64,000 nt of DNA from Actinopolymorpha singaporensis (GTDB taxonomy: Bacteria > Actinomycetota > Actinomycetes > Propionibacteriales > Actinopolymorphaceae): assembly GCF_900104745.1 (NCBI RefSeq), contig NZ_LT629732.1, positions 5,443,981 through 5,507,980 of the forward strand, in the 5' to 3' direction. The notes under the pieces were generated by a model that was not told the DNA's origin, did not search any database, and saw only the letters and a list, made by a program, of their open reading frames with translations. Of this stretch, positions 24,349 through 33,493 are shown piece after piece. The first letter of the stretch is position 1; each line of letters opens with the position of its first letter. The position numbers and the translations under genes are program-made.

Positions 24349-24975
24349 GTGAGCGTACTGACCCAGAACTCGACGGTTCTGTTCATCGGCGACAGCGTCA
24401 CCGACGGCGGCCGCGACCGTTCCGACCCGCACAGCCTCGGCCACGGCTATCCCCGGCTGGTCGCGGACACCTGCTCCCGTACCCGGCCCGGCGACGGCGT
24501 GCGGTTCCTCAACCGCGGCATCAGCGGCAACCGGGTGCGCGACCTGCGCACCCGGTGGCAGGAGGACTGCCTGGATCTCGGTCCGGACGTGGTGTCGATC
24601 CTGATCGGCATCAATGACACGTGGCGCCGCTACGACAGCGGCGATGCCACCTCGGCGGACGACTTCGCCCGCGACTACGACCACATCCTGGCCCGGACCA
24701 CCGACGCGCTGCCCGCCCGGCTGGTGCTGGTCGAGCCGTTCGTGTTGCCGGTGACCGCGGGCCAGCACGGCTGGCGGGAGGACCTGGACCCCAAGCTCGA
24801 GGTCGTCCGCCGGCTGGCCGGGGAGTACGGCGCGACGCTGGTCCCGCTCGACGAGCTGATGGCCAAGGCGGCCGCCGACCAGGACCCGGCCGAGCTCGCC
24901 GCCGACGGCGTACACCCCACCGAGGAGGGGCACGCGCTGATCGCGAGGTTCTGGCTGGAGGCAGCCGCCTCCTGA
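24349..24975 (+). CDS. SGNH/GDSL-family hydrolase
   Basis: A 208-residue serine esterase of the SGNH fold. Block I is VLFIGDSVTDGGRD with the nucleophilic Ser, block II Gly is in NRGISGNRV, block III is IGINDTW with the oxyanion Asn, and block V is DGVHPTEEGHALIA with the catalytic Asp and His. No signal peptide is present, so it is intracellular, closest in look to rhamnogalacturonan-acetylesterase-type carbohydrate or lipid deacetylases. It is the last gene of the forward run, closed by a bidirectional terminator. Confidence 0.9.
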   Translation: MSVLTQNSTVLFIGDSVTDGGRDRSDPHSLGHGYPRLVADTCSRTRPGDGVRFLNRGISGNRVRDLRTRWQEDCLDLGPDVVSILIGINDTWRRYDSGDATSADDFARDYDHILARTTDALPARLVLVEPFVLPVTAGQHGWREDLDPKLEVVRRLAGEYGATLVPLDELMAKAAADQDPAELAADGVHPTEEGHALIARFWLEAAAS

Positions 24976-24984
24976 CAAGACACC

Positions 24985-25017
24985 GGTGGGCGCCGCGCCT
25001 CGTGCGCGGCGCCCACC
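24985..25017. terminator. bidirectional hairpin terminator
   Basis: A perfect 14-bp stem GGTGGGCGCCGCGC / GCGCGGCGCCCACC with loop CTCGT lies between the converging SGNH-hydrolase and fabI genes. Confidence 0.85.
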
Positions 25018-25049
25018 TGGGAGCAGTTGCTGGTACGGAGATCCGCCGG

Positions 25050-25820
25050 TCAGGCGCCCATCGCGTGGTAGCCGCCGTCGACGTGGACGATCTCGCCGGT
25101 CGTCTTCGGGAAGAAGTCCGACAGCAGCCCGACCACCGCGCGGCCGGTGGGGCTGCTGTCGGTCGGGTCCCAACCGAGCGGCGCCCGCTCGCTCCAGACG
25201 TTCTCCACCTTCTCGATGCCGGGGATGCCGCCCGCGGCGATCGTCTTGGTGTAACCCGCGGACACCAGGTTGACCCGGATGCCCTTGGGCCCGAGGTCGC
25301 GGGCGAGGTAGCGGGCGCAGGACTCCAGCCCGGCCTTCGCCACCCCCATCCAGTCGTACGCCGGCCAGGCCACCGTTGCGTCGAAGGTGAGGCCGACCAC
25401 CGACGACCCCTCCTTCATCAGCGGCAGGACGGCCGTGGTGAGCGACTTCAGCGAGTACGCCGAGACCTGCAGCGCCGTCGCGGCGTCGGCCCAGCTGGTG
25501 TTGAGGAAGTTGCCGCCGAGCGCCTCCTGCGGGGCGAACGCGATGGAGTGCACCACGCCGTCCAGCCCGTCGACGTGGGCACGCAGCGCGTCGGCCAGCC
25601 CGGCCAGGTGTTCCTCGTTGGTGACGTCGAGTTCGAGCACCGCCGGCTCGACCGGCAGCCTCTTGGCGATCCGCCGGGTGATCGACAGTGCCCGGCCGAA
25701 GTTGGTGATGACCACCTGCGCGCCCTGCTCCTGCGCGACCTTCGCGACCGCGAAGCCGAGCGAGGAGTCCATGGTCACGCCCGCGACCAGGATGCGCTTG
25801 CCCTCGAGGATCCCGCCCAT
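25050..25820 (-). CDS. fabI: enoyl-[acyl-carrier-protein] reductase, FabI/InhA type
   Basis: Reduces trans-2-enoyl-ACP in the last step of the fatty-acid elongation cycle with NAD(P)H. The 256-residue enzyme has the FabI-type nucleotide motif LVAGVTMDSSLGFAVAKVA in place of the usual SDR Gly-rich loop. The catalytic pair is Tyr-x6-Lys in AYDWMGVAKAGLES, and the C-terminus is IVHVDGGYHAMGA. It shares features with mycobacterial InhA, the isoniazid and triclosan target. It follows fabG after three bases; this fabG-fabI order is the conserved actinobacterial arrangement. Confidence 0.95.
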   Translation of the reverse strand: MGGILEGKRILVAGVTMDSSLGFAVAKVAQEQGAQVVITNFGRALSITRRIAKRLPVEPAVLELDVTNEEHLAGLADALRAHVDGLDGVVHSIAFAPQEALGGNFLNTSWADAATALQVSAYSLKSLTTAVLPLMKEGSSVVGLTFDATVAWPAYDWMGVAKAGLESCARYLARDLGPKGIRVNLVSAGYTKTIAAGGIPGIEKVENVWSERAPLGWDPTDSSPTGRAVVGLLSDFFPKTTGEIVHVDGGYHAMGA

Positions 25821-25823
25821 GTC

Positions 25824-26528
25824 TTAGTGCCCCATCCCTAGTCCGCCGTCCACCGGGATGACGGCCCCGGTGATGTATGCCGCCTCGTCGCTTGCCACCC
25901 ACCGGATCACCCGCGCCACTTCCTCGGTGCTGGTGTACCGGCCGAGCGGGATCTGCTTGAGGTACTGCTTTTGTAGCTCCTCCGAAAGCTCGGCCGTCAG
26001 GGCGGTTTCCACAAAACCGGGGGCCACGACATTGGCGGTGATTCCCCGCGAACCCAGCTCGCGGGCGATGGATCGGGCCATGCCGACCATGCCGGACTTG
26101 CTGGCGGCGTAGTTGACCTGGCCGGCGCCGCCGAACAGGCCGACGACCGAGGACACCAGGACGATGCGGCCGCGGCGCATCCGCAGCATGCCCTTCGCGG
26201 CCCGCCGGGCGAAGCGGAAGGCGCCGGTCAGGTTGGTCTCGATGACGCTGGACCAGTCCTCGTCGCTCATCCGCATCAGCAGGGTGTCGCGGGTGATGCC
26301 GGCGTTGGCCACCAGCACCTCGACCGGGCCCTGCTTCTCCTCGACCTCGGCGAACGCCGTCTCCACCGTCTCCGGCTCGGTCACGTCGCACTTCACCGCC
26401 AGGAAGCCCTCCGGGGGCTCCCCGCCGCGGTAGGTGATCGCAACGTCGTCGCCGGCCTCGCGGAACGCCTGCGCGACAGCCAGCCCGATGCCGCGGTTCC
26501 CCCCTGTCACCAGCACCGATCGACCCAC
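25824..26528 (-). CDS. fabG: 3-oxoacyl-[acyl-carrier-protein] reductase
   Basis: Reduces 3-ketoacyl-ACP to 3-hydroxyacyl-ACP with NADPH. The 234-residue SDR has VLVTGGNRGIGLAVA, the NAG motif LVANAGITRD, the active Ser in LVSSVVGLFG and the Tyr/Lys pair in VNYAASKSGMVGMARSIA, and ends in the family signature GAVIPVDGGLGMGH, like MabA. I chose the GTG at 26528 because GGGAGG lies five bases upstream and the family begins SRSVLVTGG; an in-frame ATG at 26606 would add 26 residues, comparable to the MabA extension, so a longer form is possible. Confidence 0.95.
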   Translation of the reverse strand: MGRSVLVTGGNRGIGLAVAQAFREAGDDVAITYRGGEPPEGFLAVKCDVTEPETVETAFAEVEEKQGPVEVLVANAGITRDTLLMRMSDEDWSSVIETNLTGAFRFARRAAKGMLRMRRGRIVLVSSVVGLFGGAGQVNYAASKSGMVGMARSIARELGSRGITANVVAPGFVETALTAELSEELQKQYLKQIPLGRYTSTEEVARVIRWVASDEAAYITGAVIPVDGGLGMGH

Positions 26529-26568
26529 GTACGCCTCCCTGGTCAGCTGCGGTCCTTCGATCCCAGGC

Positions 26569-26574
26569 ACGCTA
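26569..26574 (-). promoter_or_regulatory. -10 box of the fabG-fabI promoter
   Basis: Reverse-strand TAGCGT gives a predicted start near 26562 and a leader of about 34 bases containing the GGGAGG site. If correct, it supports the shorter FabG start. Confidence 0.45.
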
Positions 26575-26711
26575 GCAGCCCGGGTGTCGATCACCGGGTC
26601 AGGCACGGCGAGCGTCGCCGTCCTGCGAGCGCGGCGGACGAGACCTCGGGCCGGCCGCAGACCGACCGCGGACGGGAGTTCGGACGTTCGGAGGAGACTC
26701 CGGACGGGACA

Positions 26712-27857
26712 ATGGCCGTCATGACCTCCGTGCCTTCCACGCCTTCCCCGGACACGCCTGTTCCCGGCGCGCAGCCTGCGGCGGCTCCCGTGGCGGCGTC
26801 CCCCGCCGTGACGGCACCACCGATCGAGCCGCGTGACCTCGAGGCGGCAGCCCGCTCGGTGCTGCCGACGGAGGTGTACGACTACATCGCCACCGGCTCC
26901 GGGGCGGAGGAGACACTGGCCGCCAACCTGGCCGCCTGGCGTGACCTGGCGCTGGCGCCGCGGGTACTGCGTGACGTGGGCGGTGTGGACGTGTCGACGA
27001 CGGTGCTGGGTACGCCGGTCAGCTCACCGGTCCAGGTCGCCCCGACCGGCTACCAGCGGCTGGTGCACCCCGACGGCGAGCTGGGCATGGCGACCGGCGC
27101 CGCACACGCGGGCTCCCTGCTGGCCCTGTCCACCCGGGCCACGACGACGTTCGAGGAGCTCGCGGACGCGGCCGGCCCGTGGTGGCTGCAGCTGTACGTG
27201 CTCCGTGACCGCGACCTGACCGCGACCGTGGTCGAACGGGCCGCTGCCGCCGGCGCCCGGGCGCTGGTGCTGACCGTGGACACGCCGTACGTCGCGAGGA
27301 AGGCGCGAGCCACCGCGTTCCCGCCCGCCGAGGTCTCGCCCGTGCTCGTCCCGGAGCTGCGCGCCCGGGCGGACGAGGGCGTGTGGCAGGACCCCGGCGT
27401 GACGTTCGCCGACCTCGCCTGGCTGGCCGAGGTGTCCGGCCGGCTGCCGCTGGTGGTGAAGGGCGTGGTGCGCGGCGACGACGCCCGCGCCTGTGTCGAC
27501 GCGGGCGCGGACGCGGTGTGGGTGTCCAACCACGGCGGGCGCCAGCTTGACGGTGCCGTACCCACCGCGCGGGCCCTGGCCGAGGTGCGGTCCGCCCTGC
27601 CCGACGAGGTCGAGGTGTACGTCGACGGCGGGATCCGCAACGGCCGCGACGTCGTCCGCGCGCTGGCCCTCGGCGCCACCGCGGCGTTCGTCGGCAGGCC
27701 CGCGGTGTGGGCCCTGGCCACCGGCGGTGCCGCCGGGGTGGGCGACCTGCTGGTGACGATGCGCGCGGACCTGGAGGAGACGCTCGCCCTGTGCGGATGC
27801 GCGTCGCTCGCCGACGTCACGCCCGACCTGCTGCGCCCGGCTCATCCTCACCGGTAG
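26712..27857 (+). CDS. FMN-dependent alpha-hydroxy-acid oxidizing enzyme
   Basis: A 381-residue member of the glycolate oxidase / lactate dehydrogenase family, which oxidises 2-hydroxy acids to 2-keto acids with FMN. Visible elements are VAPTGYQRLVHPDGELGMA, STRATTTFEEL, QLYVLRDR, LVLTVDTPYVARKAR, the FMN lysine in VVKGVVRGDD, and the active-site His/Arg pair in WVSNHGGRQLDG. The phosphate loop is VDGGIRNGRDVVRALALGA. The first 35 residues are Pro/Ala-rich and disordered. The 3' end overlaps the convergent ABC gene by ten bases. Substrate cannot be told from sequence; L-lactate is likely, mandelate or glycolate possible. Confidence 0.9.
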   Translation: MAVMTSVPSTPSPDTPVPGAQPAAAPVAASPAVTAPPIEPRDLEAAARSVLPTEVYDYIATGSGAEETLAANLAAWRDLALAPRVLRDVGGVDVSTTVLGTPVSSPVQVAPTGYQRLVHPDGELGMATGAAHAGSLLALSTRATTTFEELADAAGPWWLQLYVLRDRDLTATVVERAAAAGARALVLTVDTPYVARKARATAFPPAEVSPVLVPELRARADEGVWQDPGVTFADLAWLAEVSGRLPLVVKGVVRGDDARACVDAGADAVWVSNHGGRQLDGAVPTARALAEVRSALPDEVEVYVDGGIRNGRDVVRALALGATAAFVGRPAVWALATGGAAGVGDLLVTMRADLEETLALCGCASLADVTPDLLRPAHPHR

Positions 27858-29632
27858 GCCCGCGACTGCAGGTCGTACAGCTCGGCGTACAACCCGCCGT
27901 GCTCCATGAGCTCGGCGTGGCTGCCCTGTTCCAGCACCCGCCCGCGGGACAGCACGACGATCAGGTCGGCCATGCGTACGGTGGAGAACCGGTGCGAGAC
28001 CAGCAACGTGACGGTGCCCTGGCGCGCCCCGCTGCGTGCGGCCGCGGCGAAGCGTTCGAACATCGCGTGCTCGGTCTGCGGGTCCAGCGCCGCGGTCGGC
28101 TCGTCGAACACCACCAGCAGCGGGTCGGTGCGCATCAGGCCGCGTCCGAGCGCCAGCCGCTGCCACTGGCCGCCGGACAGGTCGACACCACCGTCCCAGG
28201 ACTTGCCGAGCTGGGTGTCCAGGCCGTTCGGCAGCGCCGTCAGCACGCCACTCGCGCCGGCGCGCTCCAGCCCGGCCAGCACGGCCGCGTCGTCGTCGAC
28301 CCGGCGCAGGTCGGCCACCCCGACCGCCTCCCGGGCGGTGAACTCGAACGGCACGTGGTCCTGGAACGCCGCGCTGAGGCGGGACCGCCACTCCTCCACC
28401 GGGAAGTCGGCGAGCGGCGTTCCGTCCACCAGGATCTGCCCCGCGTCCGGGCGGTAGAAGTCGCACAGCATCTTCACCAACGTGGTCTTTCCGGCGCCGT
28501 TCTCACCGACGAGCGCGACCACCTTGCCGGCCGGTAGCCGCAGGGACAGCCGGTCGAGCACCTTCCCGCCGGTGTCGGGGTAGCCGAACGACACGTCGCG
28601 TACCTCGATGCCCTCGCGCAGCCGGTTCGGCACCGGCGCCGGGCGGGCCGGGACGTACGCCTCGGCCTCGGCGTAGTCCTCCAGCCACACCAGCCTCCGC
28701 GCGAGCTTGAGCACGTGCATGAGACTTGTGCCGTACGAGACGGCCGTGGACACGATCCAGGTCAGCTGCGCGGCCAGGCCGATGGCCAGCACCACGTCGC
28801 CGGGACCGGCATGCCCGCGTACGGCGAGGAGCAGGACGAACGCGATCGCGGCGACGTACGCGGCGGCCACGACCAGCGCGTCCACCGCGCCCAGCACCGC
28901 ACCTCGCCAGGTGGCCCGGTTGCGTTCGGCGACGACGCGACCGGCGACCTCGTCGTGGCGGGCTCGCAACTCGCCGGTGAGCCCGAAGACCCGCAGCTCC
29001 TTGCCGGCCGAGGCGGACGTGGCGACGTCGAAGAGGTGCCGGCGCAGCCGCTCGGGCTCGGTGGTCACCTCCTGCGCGGTGACGTCGAGGTCCCGTGCCC
29101 GCCGGCCGATCACGATGGACACCACGGAGACCAGCGGCAACGCGAGCAGCGCCGGGTGCACCCGGCCCAGGAGCACCCCGGTGGCCGCCAGGGACACCAG
29201 CGACCGCACCATCCCGGCGGTGGCGTTCACCATCGTCCCGAGGGACCGGCTCTCCTCGCGGATGCGCTGCACCTGGTCGAGGTACTCCGGGCGTTCGTGG
29301 TGCGCCAGGCCGTCCACCCCGCCGAGCAGCACCATCAGCCGCCGCTCCGCGTAGGCCTGGGCCCGCTCGATGACGCCGAACACGCAGTCGCAGTAGTAGA
29401 AGACGTTGACCAGGCTGACCGCGACGACACCGGCGAGCAGGCCCGCGGCCCACAGCGCCAGCGCCGGGTCGTGCTCCATGGCGGCGTCCACGACGAGTTT
29501 CGCGCCGTACGCCAGTACGACCGGCACCAGGGCCATGACCATGCCGGTGACCAGCTGGAAGGTCGCTCGCCAGGGCGCCGCGCGGAACCCGATCGCCATC
29601 GTCATGCGGTAGGCCCGCAGTGCCTCACGCAT
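27848..29632 (-). CDS. ABC exporter half-transporter (second subunit)
   Basis: A 594-residue fused permease-ATPase. About six membrane helices occupy residues 1-320. The nucleotide domain has Walker A GENGAGKTTLVK, signature VDLSGGQWQR, Walker B LVVFDEPTAALD with the catalytic Glu, and the switch His in LLVSHRFST. It overlaps the upstream ABC gene by eight bases, so the two are translationally coupled and probably form a heterodimer in the plasma membrane. Both ATP sites look competent, unlike many heterodimeric exporters. Substrate unknown. Its 3' end overlaps the hydroxy-acid oxidase by ten bases. Confidence 0.93.
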   Translation of the reverse strand: MREALRAYRMTMAIGFRAAPWRATFQLVTGMVMALVPVVLAYGAKLVVDAAMEHDPALALWAAGLLAGVVAVSLVNVFYYCDCVFGVIERAQAYAERRLMVLLGGVDGLAHHERPEYLDQVQRIREESRSLGTMVNATAGMVRSLVSLAATGVLLGRVHPALLALPLVSVVSIVIGRRARDLDVTAQEVTTEPERLRRHLFDVATSASAGKELRVFGLTGELRARHDEVAGRVVAERNRATWRGAVLGAVDALVVAAAYVAAIAFVLLLAVRGHAGPGDVVLAIGLAAQLTWIVSTAVSYGTSLMHVLKLARRLVWLEDYAEAEAYVPARPAPVPNRLREGIEVRDVSFGYPDTGGKVLDRLSLRLPAGKVVALVGENGAGKTTLVKMLCDFYRPDAGQILVDGTPLADFPVEEWRSRLSAAFQDHVPFEFTAREAVGVADLRRVDDDAAVLAGLERAGASGVLTALPNGLDTQLGKSWDGGVDLSGGQWQRLALGRGLMRTDPLLVVFDEPTAALDPQTEHAMFERFAAAARSGARQGTVTLLVSHRFSTVRMADLIVVLSRGRVLEQGSHAELMEHGGLYAELYDLQSRAYR

Positions 29633-31652
29633 GGGTCCCCATCCCTTCTCCGGTGGCTCCTGTGGACGTGTCGGAAGGAAGCCGGTGCCCGCCGGCCGAG
29701 CGCGCCGGCTGCTCGTCGAGGAACCGCGACGCCTGCAGGGTGAACATCTCGGCGTACCGGCCGCCGAGGTCCATCAACCCCTCGTGGCTGCCGTCCTCGA
29801 CCACGCCGCCGTCGGCGAGTACGACGATCCGGTCGGCCCGGCGCACCGTCGAGAAGCGGTGCGATATCAGGCAGGTGGTCAGGCCCTCGGTGAGCTCGAG
29901 GAACCGCTCGTAGAGCTCCGCCTCGGCTCGTACGTCCAGCGCGGCGGTGGGCTCGTCCAGGATCAGCAGCCGGGCGCCGGCCTGCACCGCGAACATCGCC
30001 CGGGCGAGCGCGATCCGCTGCCACTGGCCACCGGACAGGTCGACGCCGCCGGTGTACTCCCGCGACAGCACGGTGTCGAAGCCGTGCGGCAGCGACTCGA
30101 CCAGGTGGAGTACGCCCGCCTTCCGTGCGGCCAGCCGCAGCCGGTCCTCGTCGTGTGCGTACGCCGGCGCGCCCAGCCCGATGTTGTCGCGTACGGGCAG
30201 GTGGTAGCGCGCGAAGTCCTGGAAGAGCACGGCCACCTGATCCCGCCACGCCGCGGGGTCCAGGTCGGCGAGGTCGTTGCCGTCCACCAGCAGCCGGCCC
30301 CGCGTCGGTGCGTACAGGCCGCACAGGAGCTTGACCAGCGAGGTCTTTCCGGCGCCGTTCTCCCCCACGATGGCCAGCGACCGGCCGGCCGGGATGGTGA
30401 GGTCGAGCCCGCACAGGGCGGTGCGCTCGCTGCGTGGGTACCGGAACGTCACGCCGTCGAACCGGACGCCGTGACGCGGCAGGCCGGGTGCGGCCGCCGG
30501 CCTCGGCAGCTCGGCGACGGACACGGGGCCACCGGACACGCGGCCACCGGACACGCGATCACCGGACACGGGCGCGGCGGACACGGGCGCGGAGTAGCCG
30601 CCCGAGCCGCCCAGCCGGGCGTCCAGCGCGAGCACCTTCGGCACGGTCACCGCGGCGTAGGACAGGTAGACGTTGCGGTCGTCGAAGGCGGTGTAGGAGT
30701 TCACCCCCGCCAGCGCCTGGGTGTAGATCGCCACCGCCGCGACGGACAGGTCACCACGGGCCGCCGCCCAGCCCAGCAGTCCGTACGACACGGCGTTGAC
30801 CGCCAGCACCGCCCCGCTGGCACCGAACAGCACGCTCCCCCGCGGGCTGCGCACCTTCCACACCGGCGCCATCGCGGTGTACCACGCGCGTTCGAACGCG
30901 TCGATCAGCCAGCCGAGCATCCCCCACACGCGTATCTCCTTGCCGGCGGCCGGTCCGAGCGCGACATCGCGGAGGTACTCGGCGCGGCGCAGCGCGTCGC
31001 TGCGGCCGTAGCCGATCTCCCCGACGCGGAGGTACTCCTGCTGCATCGCGAACACCACGATCGGCCAGACCACCAACCACAGCAGGCCGATCCACCAGGA
31101 GAAGAACAACAGCACCACGGCCGAGCCCAGCGCCTGCAGCCACGACGGCAGGACGTACCCCAGTCCCTCCACCGCGAGGCCGGGACGTTGCGCGTCCGCG
31201 CCGAGCCCCTTGACCAGGCGTACGTGCGCAAGGATGTCGGGGTCCTCCAGATGGGCGATCCCACCCGGCCGGCCGACCGCGGCGAGTACGCGGTCCTGGA
31301 GGTAGCGGTCGGTCTCCCGGCCGAGCGTCATCGACACCGCGCGCAGCATCGGGGCGACGAGGCGCTGTGCCACGACCAGCGCGCCGACGGCGACGAGCAG
31401 GTCGAGGGTCCGGTGGCCCGCCGCGGAGTCCAGGCCGCCCCGAACCGCGTCCGGGATCGAGCCGACCAGCAGGCCGGTCAGGGCGACGGCCGCGACCGGG
31501 AGGGCCGCGGTCAGCAGGACGCCCACTCCCAGCAGGGCGGACTGGCGGCGGCTCACCGAGGGCAACAGGCGCAACAGGATCGGAATGCCCCGGATCGACT
31601 CGAAGCCGGGCCAACGGCGCGGGAGGGCACGAACTCGTTCAGCCAAAGTCAT
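29625..31652 (-). CDS. ABC exporter half-transporter (first subunit)
   Basis: A 675-residue permease-ATPase. The membrane part (about residues 30-330) is followed by a linker carrying the repeat VSGDRVSGGRVSGGPVSV. The ATPase domain has Walker A GENGAGKTSLVK, signature VDLSGGQWQR, Walker B LLILDEPTAALD and the switch His in LISHRFSTV. It is the first gene of a two-gene operon. The ATG at 31652 lies within a near-perfect palindrome, with promoter elements placed so that transcription would begin at or one base before the ATG; expression is probably controlled by a repressor encoded elsewhere. Confidence 0.92.
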   Translation of the reverse strand: MTLAERVRALPRRWPGFESIRGIPILLRLLPSVSRRQSALLGVGVLLTAALPVAAVALTGLLVGSIPDAVRGGLDSAAGHRTLDLLVAVGALVVAQRLVAPMLRAVSMTLGRETDRYLQDRVLAAVGRPGGIAHLEDPDILAHVRLVKGLGADAQRPGLAVEGLGYVLPSWLQALGSAVVLLFFSWWIGLLWLVVWPIVVFAMQQEYLRVGEIGYGRSDALRRAEYLRDVALGPAAGKEIRVWGMLGWLIDAFERAWYTAMAPVWKVRSPRGSVLFGASGAVLAVNAVSYGLLGWAAARGDLSVAAVAIYTQALAGVNSYTAFDDRNVYLSYAAVTVPKVLALDARLGGSGGYSAPVSAAPVSGDRVSGGRVSGGPVSVAELPRPAAAPGLPRHGVRFDGVTFRYPRSERTALCGLDLTIPAGRSLAIVGENGAGKTSLVKLLCGLYAPTRGRLLVDGNDLADLDPAAWRDQVAVLFQDFARYHLPVRDNIGLGAPAYAHDEDRLRLAARKAGVLHLVESLPHGFDTVLSREYTGGVDLSGGQWQRIALARAMFAVQAGARLLILDEPTAALDVRAEAELYERFLELTEGLTTCLISHRFSTVRRADRIVVLADGGVVEDGSHEGLMDLGGRYAEMFTLQASRFLDEQPARSAGGHRLPSDTSTGATGEGMGTHA

Positions 31653-31688
31653 GACGGCATCATGGCGTCATGAAGACGTCATGTCAAT
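31651..31688 (-). promoter_or_regulatory. promoter with palindromic operator over the ABC start codon
   Basis: Reverse-strand TTGACA (31688-31683) and CATGAT (31665-31660) are separated by 17 bases. A 21-base palindrome at 31651-31671 (half-site ATGACGSCAT, 18 of 21 positions symmetric) covers the -10 box, the predicted start and the ATG at 31652. A GACGTC palindrome lies just upstream. The layout suits a dimeric TetR- or MarR-type repressor. Confidence 0.65.
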
Positions 31689-31844
31689 GCATTGCGGCGT
31701 CAGTACGGCGTCAGGTCGGCGTCGGAAGCGGCGTCAAGGCTCCGGGGCGACCTTCGGGCGACGGACCTGACCTCGGCAGAAGGCATGGTGACCAGGGGCG
31801 GACAACGGGTCGGCGGGACCGAAGGCCCTCGGATGCGGCGAACG

Positions 31845-31850
31845 TAGGCT
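31845..31850 (+). promoter_or_regulatory. -10 box of a leaderless CocE-like promoter
   Basis: TAGGCT ends six bases before the GTG at 31857; no Shine-Dalgarno sequence is present. Confidence 0.5.
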
Positions 31851-31856
31851 CCCCAC

Positions 31857-33482
31857 GTGACCCCGCCTTCGCGTGTCCTCACCCTCGACACCACCGTCAC
31901 CGCCGCCGACGGCGCCGCGCTGGCGACCGACGTCACGGTCGCCGACGACGGCCGGCGGCACCCGGTGGTGCTGGTCCGCACCCCGTACGGCCGGGCCTCC
32001 GCGCGGGCCGCGCACGACGCGATCGGCCTTGCCCGGCTCGGGTTCGCGGTCGTCACCCAGGACGTACGCGGACGCTGGGACTCCGCCGGGCAGTTCACGC
32101 CGTTCCGGTCCGAACGCGACGACGGCGCGCGCACGGTCGCCTGGTGCGCCAACCAGCCGTGGTCGGCCGGCGCGGTCGCGATGATCGGCGCCTCCTACAA
32201 CGGCTTCACCCAGTGGCTCGCCCTGGCCGACCGGCCCGCCGGCCTGCGGGTGGTCGCGCCGGCCGTTGCCGGGCCGCGGATCCGGTCGGTCGCGTACGAG
32301 GGCGGCGCACTCCAGCTCGGCGTCTTCTCCTCCTGGACACTGGGACTGGGTGCGCTCGGCAACAACCTCGACGACGACATACGGCAGGCGGCCATCGAGG
32401 CGCTGGACACCTGGCCGGCCTCACTCCCCCGGGCCGAGAAGACCCTGGCCGAGATCAGCCCGGAGTGGCAGCGCTGGGTGCGCCCTGCCGGTTCGGGAGG
32501 ACAGCCGGTCGCCGCCGGGGAGGACCCGTGGGCCGAGTTCGACGCCACCCCGGCCCTCGACGGGGCCGGCACCGACGTCGCCGGCTACCACCTCGCCGGC
32601 TGGCACGACCTGTTCTGCGAGAACACCATCGCCGGCTACTCCCTGCTGGCCGGCCGCGACGGGCGGGCCGCCCACCGCCAGCGGCTGGTCGTCGGCCCGT
32701 GGTCGCACCTGTCGATGCTGCGGCGGACGACCGGGCAGCTCGACTTCGGCGTCGCCGCCATGGGCGACCTCAACGGGCTGTACGAGGAGCAGGTCGGGTT
32801 CCTGAGCGCCGGCCTGGCCGGCAGGGAGGTGTCGCACGGCGTACGCGTGTACGTCATGGGGAGCAACCGGTGGCTGGACCTCGAGGCCTGGCCGCCACCC
32901 GCGCACGAGACCGCCTTCCACCTCGCGGCAGACGGCAGGCTGGAGCGGCCCGTACCGCAGGAGTCGGGCACCGACCGCTACCGCCACGACCCTGCCGACC
33001 CGGTGCCCACCAACGGCGGGCGCACCCTGCATCCCGTACTCCCCGAGGCCGGTCCGCGCGACCAGCGCGACGTGGAGCGCCGGGACGACGTACTCGTCTA
33101 CACCGGCGACGTGCTCGGCCAGGACCTCACGGTGCTCGGCGAGGTCCGCGCGCACGTGGTCTTCGAGTCGACCGCGCCGGTCGCCGACGTCGCGGTGAAG
33201 CTGGTGGACGTCCACCCCGACGGAACAGCGATGTCGGTGGTCGACTCGGTTCGCCGCGTGGAGGCACCGTACGGGCAAGCCCCCGGAGAGGGCACGGAGG
33301 TGGAGGTGACCGTCGGCTCGACCGCGATGACCTTCCGGGCCGGCCACCGGATCCGGGCGGAGATCGCGTCGTCCAACTATCCGAGGTTCGACCTGTGCCC
33401 GGCCGGCGACCAGACCGTCCACCGCGGCGGGCGGGCGGCGTCGCGGATCGTCCTGCCGACGTACGCCGGAACGCCTTCCTAG
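31857..33482 (+). CDS. CocE/NonD-family serine hydrolase
   Basis: A 541-residue X-Pro dipeptidyl-peptidase/cocaine-esterase-type hydrolase. The N-terminal alpha/beta-hydrolase shows RTPYGR, the strand VTQDVRGRWDS, the nucleophile elbow MIGASYNGF with the catalytic Ser, and the His in VVGPWSHLSM. The C-terminal jelly-roll domain (about residues 340-541) includes DVLVYTGDVLGQDLTVLG and IRAEIASSNYPRFD, as in CocE. No signal peptide is seen, so it is probably cytoplasmic. Family members cleave esters or amides; the natural substrate is unknown. It sits between the ABC exporter and the DesKR-like operon but is transcribed alone. Confidence 0.92.
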   Translation: MTPPSRVLTLDTTVTAADGAALATDVTVADDGRRHPVVLVRTPYGRASARAAHDAIGLARLGFAVVTQDVRGRWDSAGQFTPFRSERDDGARTVAWCANQPWSAGAVAMIGASYNGFTQWLALADRPAGLRVVAPAVAGPRIRSVAYEGGALQLGVFSSWTLGLGALGNNLDDDIRQAAIEALDTWPASLPRAEKTLAEISPEWQRWVRPAGSGGQPVAAGEDPWAEFDATPALDGAGTDVAGYHLAGWHDLFCENTIAGYSLLAGRDGRAAHRQRLVVGPWSHLSMLRRTTGQLDFGVAAMGDLNGLYEEQVGFLSAGLAGREVSHGVRVYVMGSNRWLDLEAWPPPAHETAFHLAADGRLERPVPQESGTDRYRHDPADPVPTNGGRTLHPVLPEAGPRDQRDVERRDDVLVYTGDVLGQDLTVLGEVRAHVVFESTAPVADVAVKLVDVHPDGTAMSVVDSVRRVEAPYGQAPGEGTEVEVTVGSTAMTFRAGHRIRAEIASSNYPRFDLCPAGDQTVHRGGRAASRIVLPTYAGTPS

Positions 33483-33493
33483 GGGAAAGCCCC

